From the NCBI GenBank assembly GCA_020465985.1, contig JAANYP010007000.1, positions 1-64,000 of the forward strand: a stretch of 64,000 bases of DNA. Direction: 5' to 3'. Origin of the DNA: Centrapalus pauciflorus. Lineage: Eukaryota > Streptophyta > Magnoliopsida > Asterales > Asteraceae. Shown in pieces: positions 45,101-56,072 of the stretch (the first letter of the stretch is position 1; each line of letters begins with the position of its first letter). The notes beneath the pieces are model-generated. The model worked only from the letters and a program-made list of their open reading frames with translations. It was not told where the DNA came from and searched no databases. The position numbers were made by a program, and so were the translations under genes.

Positions 45101-46159
45101 CTTTGACTTGGGAGAAGCTCGCACCATCTTCCCTTTTTCACATCTTGCACCAACTGCTCCTTCTGAAATCTGAGAGTTGGTAGCCCTTTAACTAACCCAA
45201 CTTTTGCATGGTTGGTTAATTCTTTTAAGTTTAAATGTGAAAGACGGTGATCCCATAGCCATGATACTTTATATGTTGCTTTGGACAATAAGCAAACATC
45301 TTTCTTCAGATTGATATTCGCTACATCTATAGAGTACATATTTGTTTTCCTATTCCCTGCAAGAATCTCCTTCCCTTCCCAAGATCTAATGCTACACCGA
45401 TTAGCTTTAAAGTTGACTTCTAATCCTTTGTCGCACAGTTTCCCAAAACTGAACAGATTATGACCTAGACCGTCAACACAGAAGACCTTCTGAATTGTAA
45501 CTTTGTCGTACCCAAGACTCCCATACCCTTTGAGCGGACAGAATTGATTATTTACAAATCAAACTGTTCCATAGAATTTGTCAACAAAATTTGTGAGGGT
45601 TTCTCTCTGTCCGGTCATATGCTTTGAGCATCCTGAGTCAAGGTACCACTTATAGTTGGGTACTTTGGATATTGGTAAATCATGTGGTGAATTTTTAGAC
45701 TTCACATCAAATAATGTCTTCGACTTAGGAACCCACTTTTTAACAGTATGTTTAGGTATCCATTTTTGTACAGTCCCTTGTGGAACAGATTTTGAAATTT
45801 GCTTCTTGGAACCTTTTCCTATTTAAAAGTAGGAACCTTTTTCTTTGGTAACCAAACAAGCTTATCAGATTTATGTAAAGATTTAGCACGCAGCACATGA
45901 CAGTGAGCAGAATTTAAAAAAAGTAAATCCACACGAGAGTATTTAGCACAACGTTTATCAGTAAATTTACTACAAACAGAATTATCTATGTGACTAATCC
46001 TATCAGTAACAAAATTTTCTTTAATTCTCCACTCTTGTATTAATCTCTTGTTTTTCGTAGCTTGTTGCTTCTTTCTCCAATCATTCTTCCGTGAACTTTT
46101 CACAATACAATCTGACATAATAGAAACACGAGAATTAGTCATTTTAGAATTATGTTTAT
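42127..46159 (-). mobile_element. Element J: copia internal region, interrupted by K and I
   Basis: Minus-strand pol from the gag/protease border to RNase H, with no LTR in the window. Its 5' part would lie beyond K, and its 3' end is cut by the I LTR. The first ~200 bases (42127-42334) are AT-rich non-coding sequence after the RNase H end. Confidence 0.8.
42335..46142 (-). pseudogene. J: pol polyprotein, broken
   Basis: From the right on the minus strand: gag C-terminal linker (46142-45819, ends LVWLPKKKVP); protease WYLDSGCSKHMTGQ with catalytic DSG near 45635; the zinc-like pre-integrase segment WDHRLSHLNLKEL (45250-45200); integrase VDDYSRYTWVFFL and RSDNGTELKN (45005-44850); integrase tail FGCRCFILNDKDNLGKF (44570-44510). 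Then a linker, RT with WIFKNKKDEHG and VYQMDVKIAFLNGEL (43700-43480), YVDDIIFGS (~43240-43265), and RNase H with SDADHAGDKMDRKST (42790-42720) to ~42335. Stops or shifts near 45110, 44770, 44640, 43810, 43390 and 42630. Its role is reverse transcription and integration; inactive. Confidence 0.87.
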
Positions 46160-46779
46160 TGTTGGTACACCCTGTGTGACGATAGCAGTCTAAATAGTAT
46201 TAGCATTTTGTGTAAGTCATGCTTCAAGGTTTTGAATATTTACTAGTATTTGATATATGTGATTTTATGTGTTTGATATTTATTGTTTGTATGTTTGAAC
46301 TTGGTGTAACGTATTACAAGAAGTTCACACATAAAGTTCAAAGATTAATTCAAACATAAGTTAAAACATATAATCAAATAGAAGTTGACATGTGAAATTC
46401 AAATTTATGCTAAATTCGAATTTAGCATAGTAGTCAAATTCGAATTTGTCATGAGGACAAATTCGAATGGGCCTTGGGCCTGGTTCGAGTTTGTCCCATG
46501 ACAAACTCGAATAGGACACTATAATTAGGGATTAACTCGAATGTGTAGGAGACTTTTTGCAGAATTCCGTGAGTGATTAGCAAAAGGCGATCTCGAGTTT
46601 ATCAGCAATCTTTGTGTTTGTTCGGAGAGAATTGCGTAGGTTCGTTTGTAGTCGTTCGTACAACGCCGTGGTAGTCTCCGTGTTCCGTGAGTGTGTTATA
46701 TCCGTCAAGCCGCTAACGAGGATTCTGCACTCGTTGGTGTGTGTTGCGTCTAGATAGATCTGTAGTTCAAGACCTTACA
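46160..46779 (+). repeat. K: 5' LTR, 620 bp
   Basis: TGTTGGTACACCCTGTGTGACG to GTTCAAGACCTTACA. Co-linear with the C 3' LTR (8715-9337, reverse). Contains TTCGAA/CTCGAG-type motifs near 46410-46530. Confidence 0.9.
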
Positions 46780-46781
46780 AG

Positions 46782-46794
46782 TGGTATCAGAGCC
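46782..46794 (+). other. K: primer-binding site
   Basis: TGGTATCAGAGCC, two bases after the LTR; tRNA-Met type. Confidence 0.9.
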
Positions 46795-47377
46795 AAATGG
46801 GTGTTCTTCGTGTTCTTAGTGTTCAAAAGATACATCCTAGGTTTCTTGACGCATTTGGACGGTTATTATCATATTTTTGAGAGTTTCGAGCTTATCAAAT
46901 TGAATTCCGGGAGATACTTTGTTGTAGTTCACGTTTGTAAAAGTATTAATTTAATCTGAAAAACGTGAAAAACTCGAGGTATTAGCCGTTTTTCGAATTT
47001 GCGGCGCTCGAGTTTGTTAAGGAGAAATTAGGGTTTGCTCAGATTCGAGGTTGACCAAAATACGCTCCTTTCGAGTTTCCTTAAAGTTGGTTTCGAATTT
47101 GGCCATTTCGACTTTGCTTTGGATTTCGACTTTACTCTAAAGTCGAATATAGGACATTCGAGTTTAGTGGGTTTCGAACTTAAGTGGACTTTCGAATTTA
47201 GTGACCTTCGAATTTGTCATTAATTTCGATTTTAATTGGATTTAAGAACTTAACTCGAATTTAATCCCAAACAGGTTTAAATTTAATTAGATTCGAATTT
47301 ACCTAAATTCGAAAGAATGAATTTAAATTAATTTCAAATTAAATTAATTAACTTTAAATTCAATTATATTTGAAACA
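46795..47377 (+). other. K: 5' leader
   Basis: Non-coding, AT-rich toward gag, with many TTCGA/TCGAATTT motifs between 46980 and 47310. It is less regularly repeated than the leaders of A or L. Confidence 0.6.
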
Positions 47378-50246
47378 ATGACAAGTCTACAGAGGTTTAT
47401 GGAAATGGATCACGAGGTCGGAAAGGCAAATACTCCGCCAAAGTTGATGAAACTTGAAGATTATTACTGGTGGAAGGATCGGTTTGCCGACTTTGTGCGC
47501 TTTAATGATATGCGCATGTGGATTTGAATCGACGCGGGATACATTCCTTCTACAGCTGAGGTCGAAGGACGACAAAAGGTTGTTCCTTATTCTAAGATGA
47601 AGGATGATGACAAAAAGCTCTATGAAGCAGAGAATCGGGCATACGCTATCATTCGGATGGCATTACCTCAGGAGATACTGCACACATTCCGTAATCAGAA
47701 GACAGCAAAAGAGCTGTGGGATGCGTTGGAGAAAAGGTGTGAGGGTAACCCGAGGGTTAGAAGGAAACTAATGGAAATGCTCAAGCAGCAGTTTGCTATC
47801 TTCAAAGCATTGAAGGATGAAAAGCTGGATGAGACAATCACACGTTTCTATCATCTGCTAACCGAATTAGACAGTCATGACATCGAGTATAGTGAAACTG
47901 AGAAGAATAATAAGCTTCTGGATGCTTTACTGGCCAAATGGGAGATGTATGTGGCCTTAATTAAGCATGATGAAGACAAATACTATACTCTGACTCTAGA
48001 GAATGTTGTGGGAACGCTGAGGGCATATCATTTTGAGTTGCTGAAGAAAGAAACGGATGATGACCAAGTTCAAGATCCAGCAATGTACTTCGAGAAATCA
48101 AAACCTTCAGTGGCAGCTGAAATGAAGACAGCTACAGCCTTCTTCTCGGGAGAAACGTCGTCACCGGCTGAGACAGAAGACTCACAGAGTAGGGCTTTCT
48201 TAGGGTTTGCTAGACCAGAAGAAACGCAACATCAGGCTACACCGGCATCTACATCTCAAGGATATTCTAAGATGCCTATGAGCGCAAAATCGGCTGAAGA
48301 CCATCTGAATCTGTTGGCTTCATTCGTGGCCGCTTACGGCAATTTTGTTCAATGCAAAATCAACGATCCTGCACTTTGGGATTAGGATTATGATCAGGTA
48401 GACCCTGATGATCTTGAAGAGATGGATCTGCAATGGCAACTGGCCATGGTAACTAAAAGAGTTAAAAGGTTCATCAAAAGAACGGGAAGAAATCTGAATG
48501 TGAGTAATAATAGGATTGGCTTCGATAAGTCCAAGGTAAAATGTTACAACCGTCAAGGGTTAGGACACTTCGCTAGAGAGTGCCAGAGACCGAATTTAGA
48601 GAATTACCAGGGACAGTATCAGAATCAGGGACAGTATCAGAACCAATCACAAGGGCGATATCTTCCGAGTACTACAACCAGTCAAGCAAATATAGCTGGT
48701 CTGTTATCTAATGTCACATCAGACAGACAGCTAGACGGCACTTATGACTGGAGTACACATCCAGAGTCGAACGCTAGAGCCTTTATGGCTGAAGTGACTT
48801 AGACTGGAATTGAAGGGGCAGAGGAAGTCACAGGGGACAGCATTCAGAATCAAAGCAGTCTGATTTGGGTAGAGAAGTCAGATGATCAGACAATTCTGGA
48901 GTTTGTCGCTCAGATGGCAAACGTGGAATCAGATCATACCAAGGTAAGTCTGAACTTTTCTCTTTTCCATGAGTTGTGTGTTTTATGTGCTACATCGAAT
49001 GATAGGTTAAATTTAGTACTAGATTCACATCAAAACATATCTGCGAGATAATGCTAGCCTCATAGATATAAAGCAAGATCTTAGGGATAAGCTTAAGGCT
49101 GATGCACAGGATGTTATAGTTCTATAGGACAAACTGAGCGAACAGTGCGTTAGGTTAGAACTCATGTATGAACATGTTGAGGCATTAACCAAGGAGCTTA
49201 AAACCAAAGACATAGAGCTAGCTGAGTCTAAGGTAAAGGTAGCTGAGGTCAATAGTAAACTTAAAAAGTTTAGGAACTCATCCCTAAACCCAGGAAAAAT
49301 GTTAGAAGCGCAACGGCAGTCTAAGAAACCTGTAGGTCTAGGATATCATGAGAGTCCTCCACCTTTCATCGATATCTATGTACCTCAACCTCAGGAGAAA
49401 ACTGAGAAATCAGTAGACTTAGAGGAAATACCGGAACCAGTGTCTGAAACTGTAAAGGAAAATCCACCTCAGGTGACTACCAATAATATCAAGATTAAGA
49501 AAGTTCAGTTTGTGCCATCCTCTAGTGATAAACCTGTAGGACAACACAAAATTGACTTTAATTATCAGGATGATGAACCAGTCGCTATAGTTGAACCGAA
49601 AGAGCCAGACACTAGCGAGACACCTAAATCAAAGGGCGCACACAAAAAGTCAATTGATAAAATGTCTTGCTTTAGATGTCACGAAAGGGGGCATGTTGCT
49701 TCTAGCTGTCCGCAAAGGAAAGTACATAATACACCTAAGACACGAAAGCCAGAACAAGTTAAGCCTTCTACAAGTGTTGCAAGCACTAGTAGTTCTCAGA
49801 ATACCGAGAAAACTGGGCAAGCTACACCAAAATCTGCTGTGAAACAAATACCGATGTCAAGTCGACCAAAAGAAGTCATTAGGACTAATTCACCAAATCG
49901 AGTCAGTAATCAATCTAGGTCTGGACCGCAACAACAATATAGGAGTAATACACCTAGCAGAGCTTACACTCCGGTTAGGTCACACACTCCTGTTAGACAT
50001 CAAACACCAGGTAGAGCTCAAGGATATCAATCTGAAATGAATTATAATCGTAATTATTCAAGAGCTCCACAGCAAATGCCTACACAAAGGCAAAGAGTGA
50101 ACTTAAGTCACTCGGCACCACAACAAACTCCAGTTCAAAGACCCAAGTCACCTGAAAGGAGAGATGGGTATTTGAAAGAGTGTAAGTATGTGGACGAGGA
50201 TGATATTACCAAGTCAGTTATGGCTTGGGTTCCCCGTGATAACTAA
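47378..50246 (+). pseudogene. K: gag polyprotein
   Basis: ATG 47378 opens MTSLQRFMEMDHEVGKANTP, then YYWWKDRFADF; TGA at 47525-47527 replaces a Cys codon. The core continues (ITRFYHLLTELDSH, LDALLAKWEMY). TAG lies near 48383 and TAG near 48800, with one frame change between 48802 and 49164. Knuckle 1 is CYNRQGLGHFAREC (48542-48583), with its second Cys changed to Arg. Knuckle 2, CFRCHERGHVASSC (49668-49709), is intact. The C-terminus is Ser/Pro/Gln-rich and ends KSVMAWVPRDN with TAA 50244-50246. Particle and RNA-binding protein. About 956 codons, long for copia, typical of this lineage. Confidence 0.88.
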
Positions 50247-50269
50247 CCTATTTTCTTTCATGTGCAGGA
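50235..50269 (+). promoter_or_regulatory. K: gag/pro junction: conserved TAA plus acceptor-like tract
   Basis: GTGATAACTAACC, then ATTTTCTTTCATGTGCAG|GAG. The TAA is in frame with the protease. CTAAC (50243-50247) would serve as branch point and CAG (50264-50266) as acceptor if spliced. Same arrangement in B at 8531-8565. Confidence 0.5.
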
Positions 50270-53200
50270 GATAACTACAGGTCCAAACAACAAATGGTTC
50301 GTCGACAGTGGTTGCTCTAGGCACATGACAGGGGAACGAAGTCTACTTGCGGACTTCAAGGGAGGAAATTGGGGCTTTGTATCATTCGCTGGAAATAAAG
50401 GAGGCAATATCACTGGTACTGGAGTGGTCACTAATGGGACGATCAAATTGGATCAAGTTTATCACGTTGATAAACTGGTTCATAATCTCATTAGTGTATC
50501 TCAAATCTGTGATAAAAAGAATTCAGTGCTGTTCACTGATACTGAGGCGTTGGTGCTAAAACCGGGGTTCAAAATACCTGAAGAGTGGATACTGATGAGG
50601 GCTCCAAGGAAGAATGACTTGTACATGCTCGACATGAACAAGCCTGAATCTTTGATGGGACCAATCTGTTTGTTATCTAAAGCTTCAGAGACTGAGTTGG
50701 TTTTGTGGCACAGACGCATGGCACACTTGCACCTGAGAAAGATGAACTACATTACGAAAAATGGACTGGTGCAAGGTGTTCCGATGAAGAGTTTTCAGTT
50801 CTAGGATAAGTGTCTACCGTGCAAGAAAGGAAAACAGCACAAGAAGGCATACAAGTCCAAGACTCAGAACTCCATCGCTGCCACATTCGATTTGTTGCAT
50901 ATGGACCTCTTCGGACCAATCAACAAAAGGAGTATGGGTGGTAGTTGGTACTGTTTAGTTATTACTGACGATTACTCACGTTTTTCTTGGGTAACCTTTT
51001 TAGGTACAAAGGACGAGACGGCTGCAAAGCTCATCGGGTTCTTAGACCAAGTGGAGAATTCTTATGGAATGAGGGTTAAACGCATTCGTAGTGATAACGG
51101 AACAGAGTTCTAAAACACAGTAATTGGTGTATATTGCCTATCAAAGGGCATAGTGCATCAATTTAGTGCACCTTATGAGCCACAACAAAATTGGGTGGCC
51201 GAACGGAAAAACAGGACATTGATTGAGGCAGCAAGGACCATGCTATCAGATTCAAAGCTTCCTACCATGTTTTGGGGGGAGGCAGTGAATACCGCATGCC
51301 ATGTTTTAAACCGGGTCCTTACTGTCAAATCTTTTAACAAAACCTGTTATGAAGTTTTGAATAAAAGGCCACCTAATTTAACTGGCTTCGAACCTTTTGG
51401 GGTAGCATGTACTTTAATGAAAACAAAACATCAAACAAAGTTTGGTGAAATAACTGACGAAGGATACTTCCTAGGTTATGTGCCGAATTCACCAAACAAA
51501 CGGGTTTTTAACAAATCAAATGGTACAGTAGAGACTGTGTATAACATTGAAGTCACAAATTATACACATCAACCCCAAACAGGTCCGGAATGGATATTTG
51601 ACAATGACAAACTGTTTGAGTCATTTAACATTCCTTTGGATGAAAATGCAGGTACTATCGAAAAGGACATGTCGTCGTTGAATCTGAATGACGAGGGTCA
51701 TAGCTTTCCGAGGACCACTTTTCAATCAACTTCTGAGCCTACTTCAACTGAAGATCGATCTCCAGAAGTCACTGATTCTGAAGCACCTACAAACGAGGAT
51801 CAGACTCAAACAACAACTTCTAACTCTGAGGAAAATGTCCACGAGGAAGAAAATGTGGTGTCTGAAGTCGTTCCCCCGTTAGGTGAAATAGGATCAAATT
51901 TAGGAGATAATCTGAGTGTTGACGAGATAGAGACATCTAGGATCAACAAGAACCATCCTATAGAAAGCATCATAGGAAATCCTAATGCGGGTGTGAGGAC
52001 TAGGAGTAGTTTAAATAACAACACTTTGTTGTTGTTGATCATAAATGACTCCGAGGCCTTTCATACCTGCCTCTATTCTTGTTTCATCTCGCAAGTAGAG
52101 CCGAAAAACGTGCAAATGGCACTAAAAGATAACTCTTGGGTTGAAGCGATGCAAGAAGAGCTTTCACAATTTAGGAAACTAGAAGTGTGGGAGTTAGTTC
52201 CATTACCTCGAGGGGAAATAGCAATAGGAACCAAATGGGTTTTTAAGTGCAAAAGAGACAATCGGGGTATAGTCACTCGCAACAAAGCAAGGTTAGTTGT
52301 AAAGGGTTTCAACCAAGAGGAGGGAATCGATTACAATGAGTTGTTCGCGACAGTTGCAAGGTTGGAAGCAATTCGTTTGTTTCTGGCTTTTGCTTCTTTC
52401 AAGGGATTTAAGGTTTATCAGCTAGACGTTAAGAGTGCTTTCCTTTATGGGAAAGTGAAGGAACTGGTGTATGTGGAACAGCTGCCCGGGTTTACAGATC
52501 TGAAATACCCAGACAGAGTATATCGATTAGATAAGGCTCTGTATGGATTGCATCAAGCACTAAGGGCGTGGTACGAGACTCTATCCAACCATCTGTTAGA
52601 AAATGGGTTTGAAAGAGGAAGGATAGACAGTACACTGTTCGTGAAGCGAAAAGGAGAATATTTCATCTTGGTACAAGTGTACGTCGATGATATCATCTTT
52701 GGATCATCAGACGAGCAAATGTGCAAGGATTTTGAAAAGGTGATGAAGTCAAAATTCGAGATGAGTGCAATGGGTGAGTTGAATTTCTTTCTGGGTTTGC
52801 AAGTTGACCAAAAGAAGGAGGGGATGTTTATCCATCAGACGAAATATGTCTACGACATATTAGAGCACTTCGGGATGGAAGGGACAAAACTGACAGCTCA
52901 CTTCTGCACGCCGATTCAAGTGAATCACAATCTCGGACCGGGTACTGAAAGTGATACCGATGTGGATCCGACGTTATATCGGGCCATGATTGGGTCACTT
53001 ATGTATTTAACTGCTTCAAGACCTGATATTATGTTTGCTGTTTGTATTTGTGCTAGGTTTCAAGCTAATCCGAAAGAGATGAACATGAAAGCTGTGAAGT
53101 GGATTCTACGATACCTCAAGTCGAAACCGAAGCTGGGACTTTGGTATCACGCGGAGGGTGATCTGGAATTGGTGGCGCTCACGGATTCAGACTACGGAGG

Positions 53201-53636
53201 ATGCAGCTTGACGCGCAAGTCAACAACTGGAGGTTGTCAGTTCCTAGGAGGGAGACTCGTATCCTGGCTATGCAAGAAACAGAATTCGGTAGCCGTGTCA
53301 ACGTGCGAGGCCGAATACGTTGCTGCTGGTAGTTGCTGTTCACAGGTTCTGTGGATACAACAACAATTACGGGATTACGGTTTGACTTACACTCATACTC
53401 CTATTAGGATAGATGACCAGTCAACAATTGCCATAACTAATAATCCAGTTAAACATAATAAAACCAAGCACATAGACATAAGACATCATTTTATACGTGA
53501 TTGTGCTGATAAGAACTTAATCAAGCTGGTAAAAGTGGTAATGGATGATAATAATGCTGATTTATTTACCAAAGCTTTTGATAAGTCACGTTTTGAGTAT
53601 TTGATTCAACTAAATGGAATGTGTAATCCAGAGTAA
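50247..53636 (+). pseudogene. K: pol (protease, integrase, RT, RNase H)
   Basis: One frame with two extra stops (TAG 50802-50804, TAA 51111-51113). Protease: WFVDSGCSRHMTGE, catalytic DSG 50304-50312. Pre-integrase: WHRRMAHLHLRKM then CLPCKKGK across the first stop. Integrase: MDLFGP, ITDDYSRFSW, RSDNGTEF (second stop directly after), and NWVAERKNRTL with the third acidic residue; the usual QNG is QNW here. RT: WVFKCKRDNRG, KSAFLYGKV, YVDDIIFGS (~52680-52706). RNase H: DSDYGGCSLTRKSTTGG and AEYVAAGSCC, ending FEYLIQLNGMCNPE. Reverse transcription and integration; two stops make this copy inactive unless suppressed. Confidence 0.92.
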
Positions 53637-54047
53637 GTTGACCTTAGTAGAATTTTATTTCCTTTTCTAGCAGTTGTCTTTCTTTCTTTTTATAGTAAGT
53701 GTGGTAGCTTAGGATAGTTTCCTTTTATAGTAACTAAGTAGGATATTATATTTTCTTACTTTTATTTATGAAAACCAAAAGAAAAAAAGAGAGAAAACCA
53801 TAAAAAAATTCAAAAAAAGAGAATATCAGAAAAAGAGTTAAGTCTTAGATGCATAGGTTCAAAGTGATGAAAATTAGCACATTTAATACAAGCTCTAAGT
53901 GTTTAACTTTCACACATAATGCACCTAAAATTCTAAGTGTTATACATTATCTAGTTTGATATGTTGGTAGACATAATACATATAGGAAGTCCCAAGGCTA
54001 ATAAAATATTCAAGAAAAAGTCAAACGTGTCACTAACTTAGATGTAT

Positions 54048-54059
54048 GACCAATTGGTC
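54048..54059. other. K: 12-bp palindrome GACCAATTGGTC
   Basis: Perfect palindrome, same place in C (14127-14138), ~130 bases upstream of the stem-loop array. Confidence 0.55.
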
Positions 54060-54185
54060 TTAATTTTTATGTTAGAGACATACAGACTTTGATTCTAAAT
54101 GAGGTATGCAAACTTTCTGGGGATGTATAGAAACATCATATACATCTTAAAATGGAAAGAACAAAAAAATCATATAAGGAGTTGA

Positions 54186-54383
54186 GAGTCAAAACAAGTA
54201 ACTCTGTTGTACGTAAGTACAGACCTGTTGCCTCTGGTTTGACTCGAGTTAGCAAGATAAGTCGCTTTGTTGTACGTCGGTACAGACCTGTCACCGCTGT
54301 CTTGCTAGCTTAAAAATAAACCTTAAGACAAACTAAGACACTTTGTTGTATGTAAATACAGACCTGTGTCCAATGTTTGCCTT
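54186..54383 (+). ncRNA. K: array of three structured stem-loops (candidate RNA element)
   Basis: SL1 54186-54245, SL2 54250-54307, SL3 54325-54383. Each has an apical 5-bp stem with a four-base loop: TGTAC-GTAA-GTACA, TGTAC-GTCG-GTACA, TGTAT-GTAA-ATACA. Each has a symmetric internal loop, YYTGT (5') opposite GACCT (3'); a 5-bp middle stem (GTAAC/GTTGC with one G-T pair, GTCGC/GTCAC with one mismatch, GACAC/GTGTC perfect); and an outer 8-9-bp stem (GAGTCAAA/TTTGACTC, TAGCAAGA/TCTTGCTA, AAGACAAAC/GTTTGCCTT with one mismatch). The stems differ in sequence yet pair, so structure is being kept. Not a family I recognise. Confidence 0.68.
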
Positions 54384-55530
54384 TTAAAGAAAGTTTGCAA
54401 ATACCAAAAAGTTAAAATCATTGTGTGTATGCCTTGATCATAAAAGTATGTCTATGTATGAGTCACGTAAGATAATTTCATGATAAATAAAAAGACCAAG
54501 GGATATTCCGAAATGTAACATGTTTAAAGGGAAAATAATACCAACAATAAATGTATGTCACGACAAACAATCAAAGGAATAAAAAATTCCTAAGTGTGAA
54601 AGTTTAAATACTGAAAGTGTGTATTTGACACCGCTATCTGATTGAACCTTTATTTGACTATACTCGTCAAAATATTCTGTTAAGTGTTTAGTATAAGTTG
54701 TAAAATTTTCAAATAATGTAGATTAGTCTAAATTTAATTTTTGTTCACAATTTTAACTTTAATTTATTTTATTCTATTTTTTTAATTTTTTAATTTTTAC
54801 TTTATTTTAATTTTACTTAGGAAAAAGGTCAAAATTACTGAGGGTGCATACCTAGTTGAATAAAATAAACATTGGGTGAAAATCTTGTGCTTAGGGTAAA
54901 AGATTTGGCATAGTTTATTTCGTTACACGAAAAGGTTGAAAAAGTTGAATCTAATTCAAAGGTTTTTCGAAATTTTCAAATTTTCAAAGTTAAATTCGAG
55001 TTTAACCAAAATCGAATACATATTCGAATTTGGCAGGCTCTTCGAATTTTCTGTTAAATTCGAAAGATGTCACAAACCGAAGGTGGTTGATATAAATAGG
55101 TCAACAGTGACAAGTCATTATCACCTACTTTCGAATTTGAGTCTTCGTGTTTACTGTGAGCGATTTCGAGTTTGTCTTCGAGTTTGCCGTTTTCGAGTTT
55201 CATACTATTTGTCGAGTTTCTGTCCGTTTGTGTTTGAGACTACGAGCAAATCTAGGTATAATCAACTGTATTGTACAAGATTTAGGTGGTTTTAGACTCC
55301 ATTTGAGCCAAAATTAACGGATTTTGAAGTTTTAATGGTGGAAAGTTTGTATTTCAAATTAACAAACTTTGAACCGGTGAAATGTCAAATTGATTACAAA
55401 TATCTTTGATTAGTACCTATTAGGACAAATGAATGTAATTTTCTAAGTCTAAATTGGTTAAAATCTTGGATTTTTGTTGTCACTCAAACCGACATATTCG
55501 AATTTGACTAATGTCTCGAATTTGATCGTG

Positions 55531-55558
55531 GCTTCGAGTTTGTCATTAAACTCGAAGC
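55531..55558 (+). other. K: hairpin upstream of envelope-like gene
   Basis: GCTTCGAGTTT-GTCATT-AAACTCGAAGC, a perfect 11-bp stem with a 6-base loop. In C the second pair is T-A instead of C-G. Confidence 0.6.
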
Positions 55559-55744
55559 ATCTACTAAATTCGAAGCTATGGTTGCTTCGAATTTGTCATT
55601 CGAGTTTACCATTATATTCGAATTATTTGCTTAAAATTTCATTCAAACTTGTAGAAATGCATAGGTGTTGGATTTTGTACTTATACAAGTTCAAAATAAA
55701 ACAAATTTGAATTTAAACAAGTTTATGTCTATCTTAAAAATTCT

Positions 55745-55775
55745 AATATCTTATATGCTTTATTGTGCAGACATG
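55745..55775 (+). promoter_or_regulatory. K: splice-acceptor-like tract before envelope-like start
   Basis: TATGCTTTATTGTGCAG|acATGG. In C the homologous place reads TATTCTTATTGTGCAG|atATGG. The conserved pyrimidine-rich tract and CAG next to the start codon suggest a spliced subgenomic RNA; inference. Confidence 0.5.
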
Positions 55776-56072
55776 GCAGATAGAGTTTTCGTTCCTAAGC
55801 ATAATATGGTCATTTCTCCGGACCATGAAATACCAGAGGCTCAAGCATACCGCCAGATGGTGGATTTTTTGGTTGGATCAAGGATTTCGTATGCTCTGTC
55901 GCATAATATTCAGATAGTCATCCCATATGTTCGTCAGTTTTGGGATCATTTACAAGTTGACTGTACTTTTACTCCAACAGTATTGAGGACGAGGATTGCT
56001 GGACACCCTCTAGTGTTTTCAGCTTATGTGCAGCGTCGAGTGTTGCTACTAGGCTCTCAAGAGCAAGAAAAT
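55773..56072 (+). pseudogene. K: envelope-like gene, N-terminal 100 codons
   Basis: MADRVFVPKHNMVISPDHEI, then AYRQMVDFL, VRQFWDHLQVDC and FSAYVQRRVLLLGS, uninterrupted up to codon 100. Element L starts at 56073, and the frame resumes on its far side at 61895 with codon phase kept. The N-terminus is polar, so no signal peptide. The homologous parts in C (12383-12080) are very similar. Confidence 0.88.
56068..56072. repeat. Left target-site duplication of L (AAAAT)
   Basis: AAAAT here and at 61890-61894, outside the two outer LTR ends; removing L plus one copy restores the coding phase of the K envelope-like gene. Confidence 0.9.

Larger units (their letters stand above)
53637..55772 (+). other. 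K: pol-to-envelope spacer, conserved with C
   Basis: About 2.1 kb, no gene; aligned throughout with 14543-12384 (reverse). Holds the palindrome at 54048, the three stem-loops at 54186-54383, an AT-rich zone (54660-54830), a TTCGAA/CTCGAG-rich zone (54990-55640) with a hairpin at 55531-55558, and an acceptor-like tract next to the ATG. The stretch also contains short open frames (54936-55295, 55474-55710) without recognisable domains. Confidence 0.72.

Noticed and set aside
54936..55710. Open frames of 119 and 78 codons in the K spacer
   Set aside because: The homologous spacer in C lacks them; they are built from TTCGAA-type repeats and have no domain.
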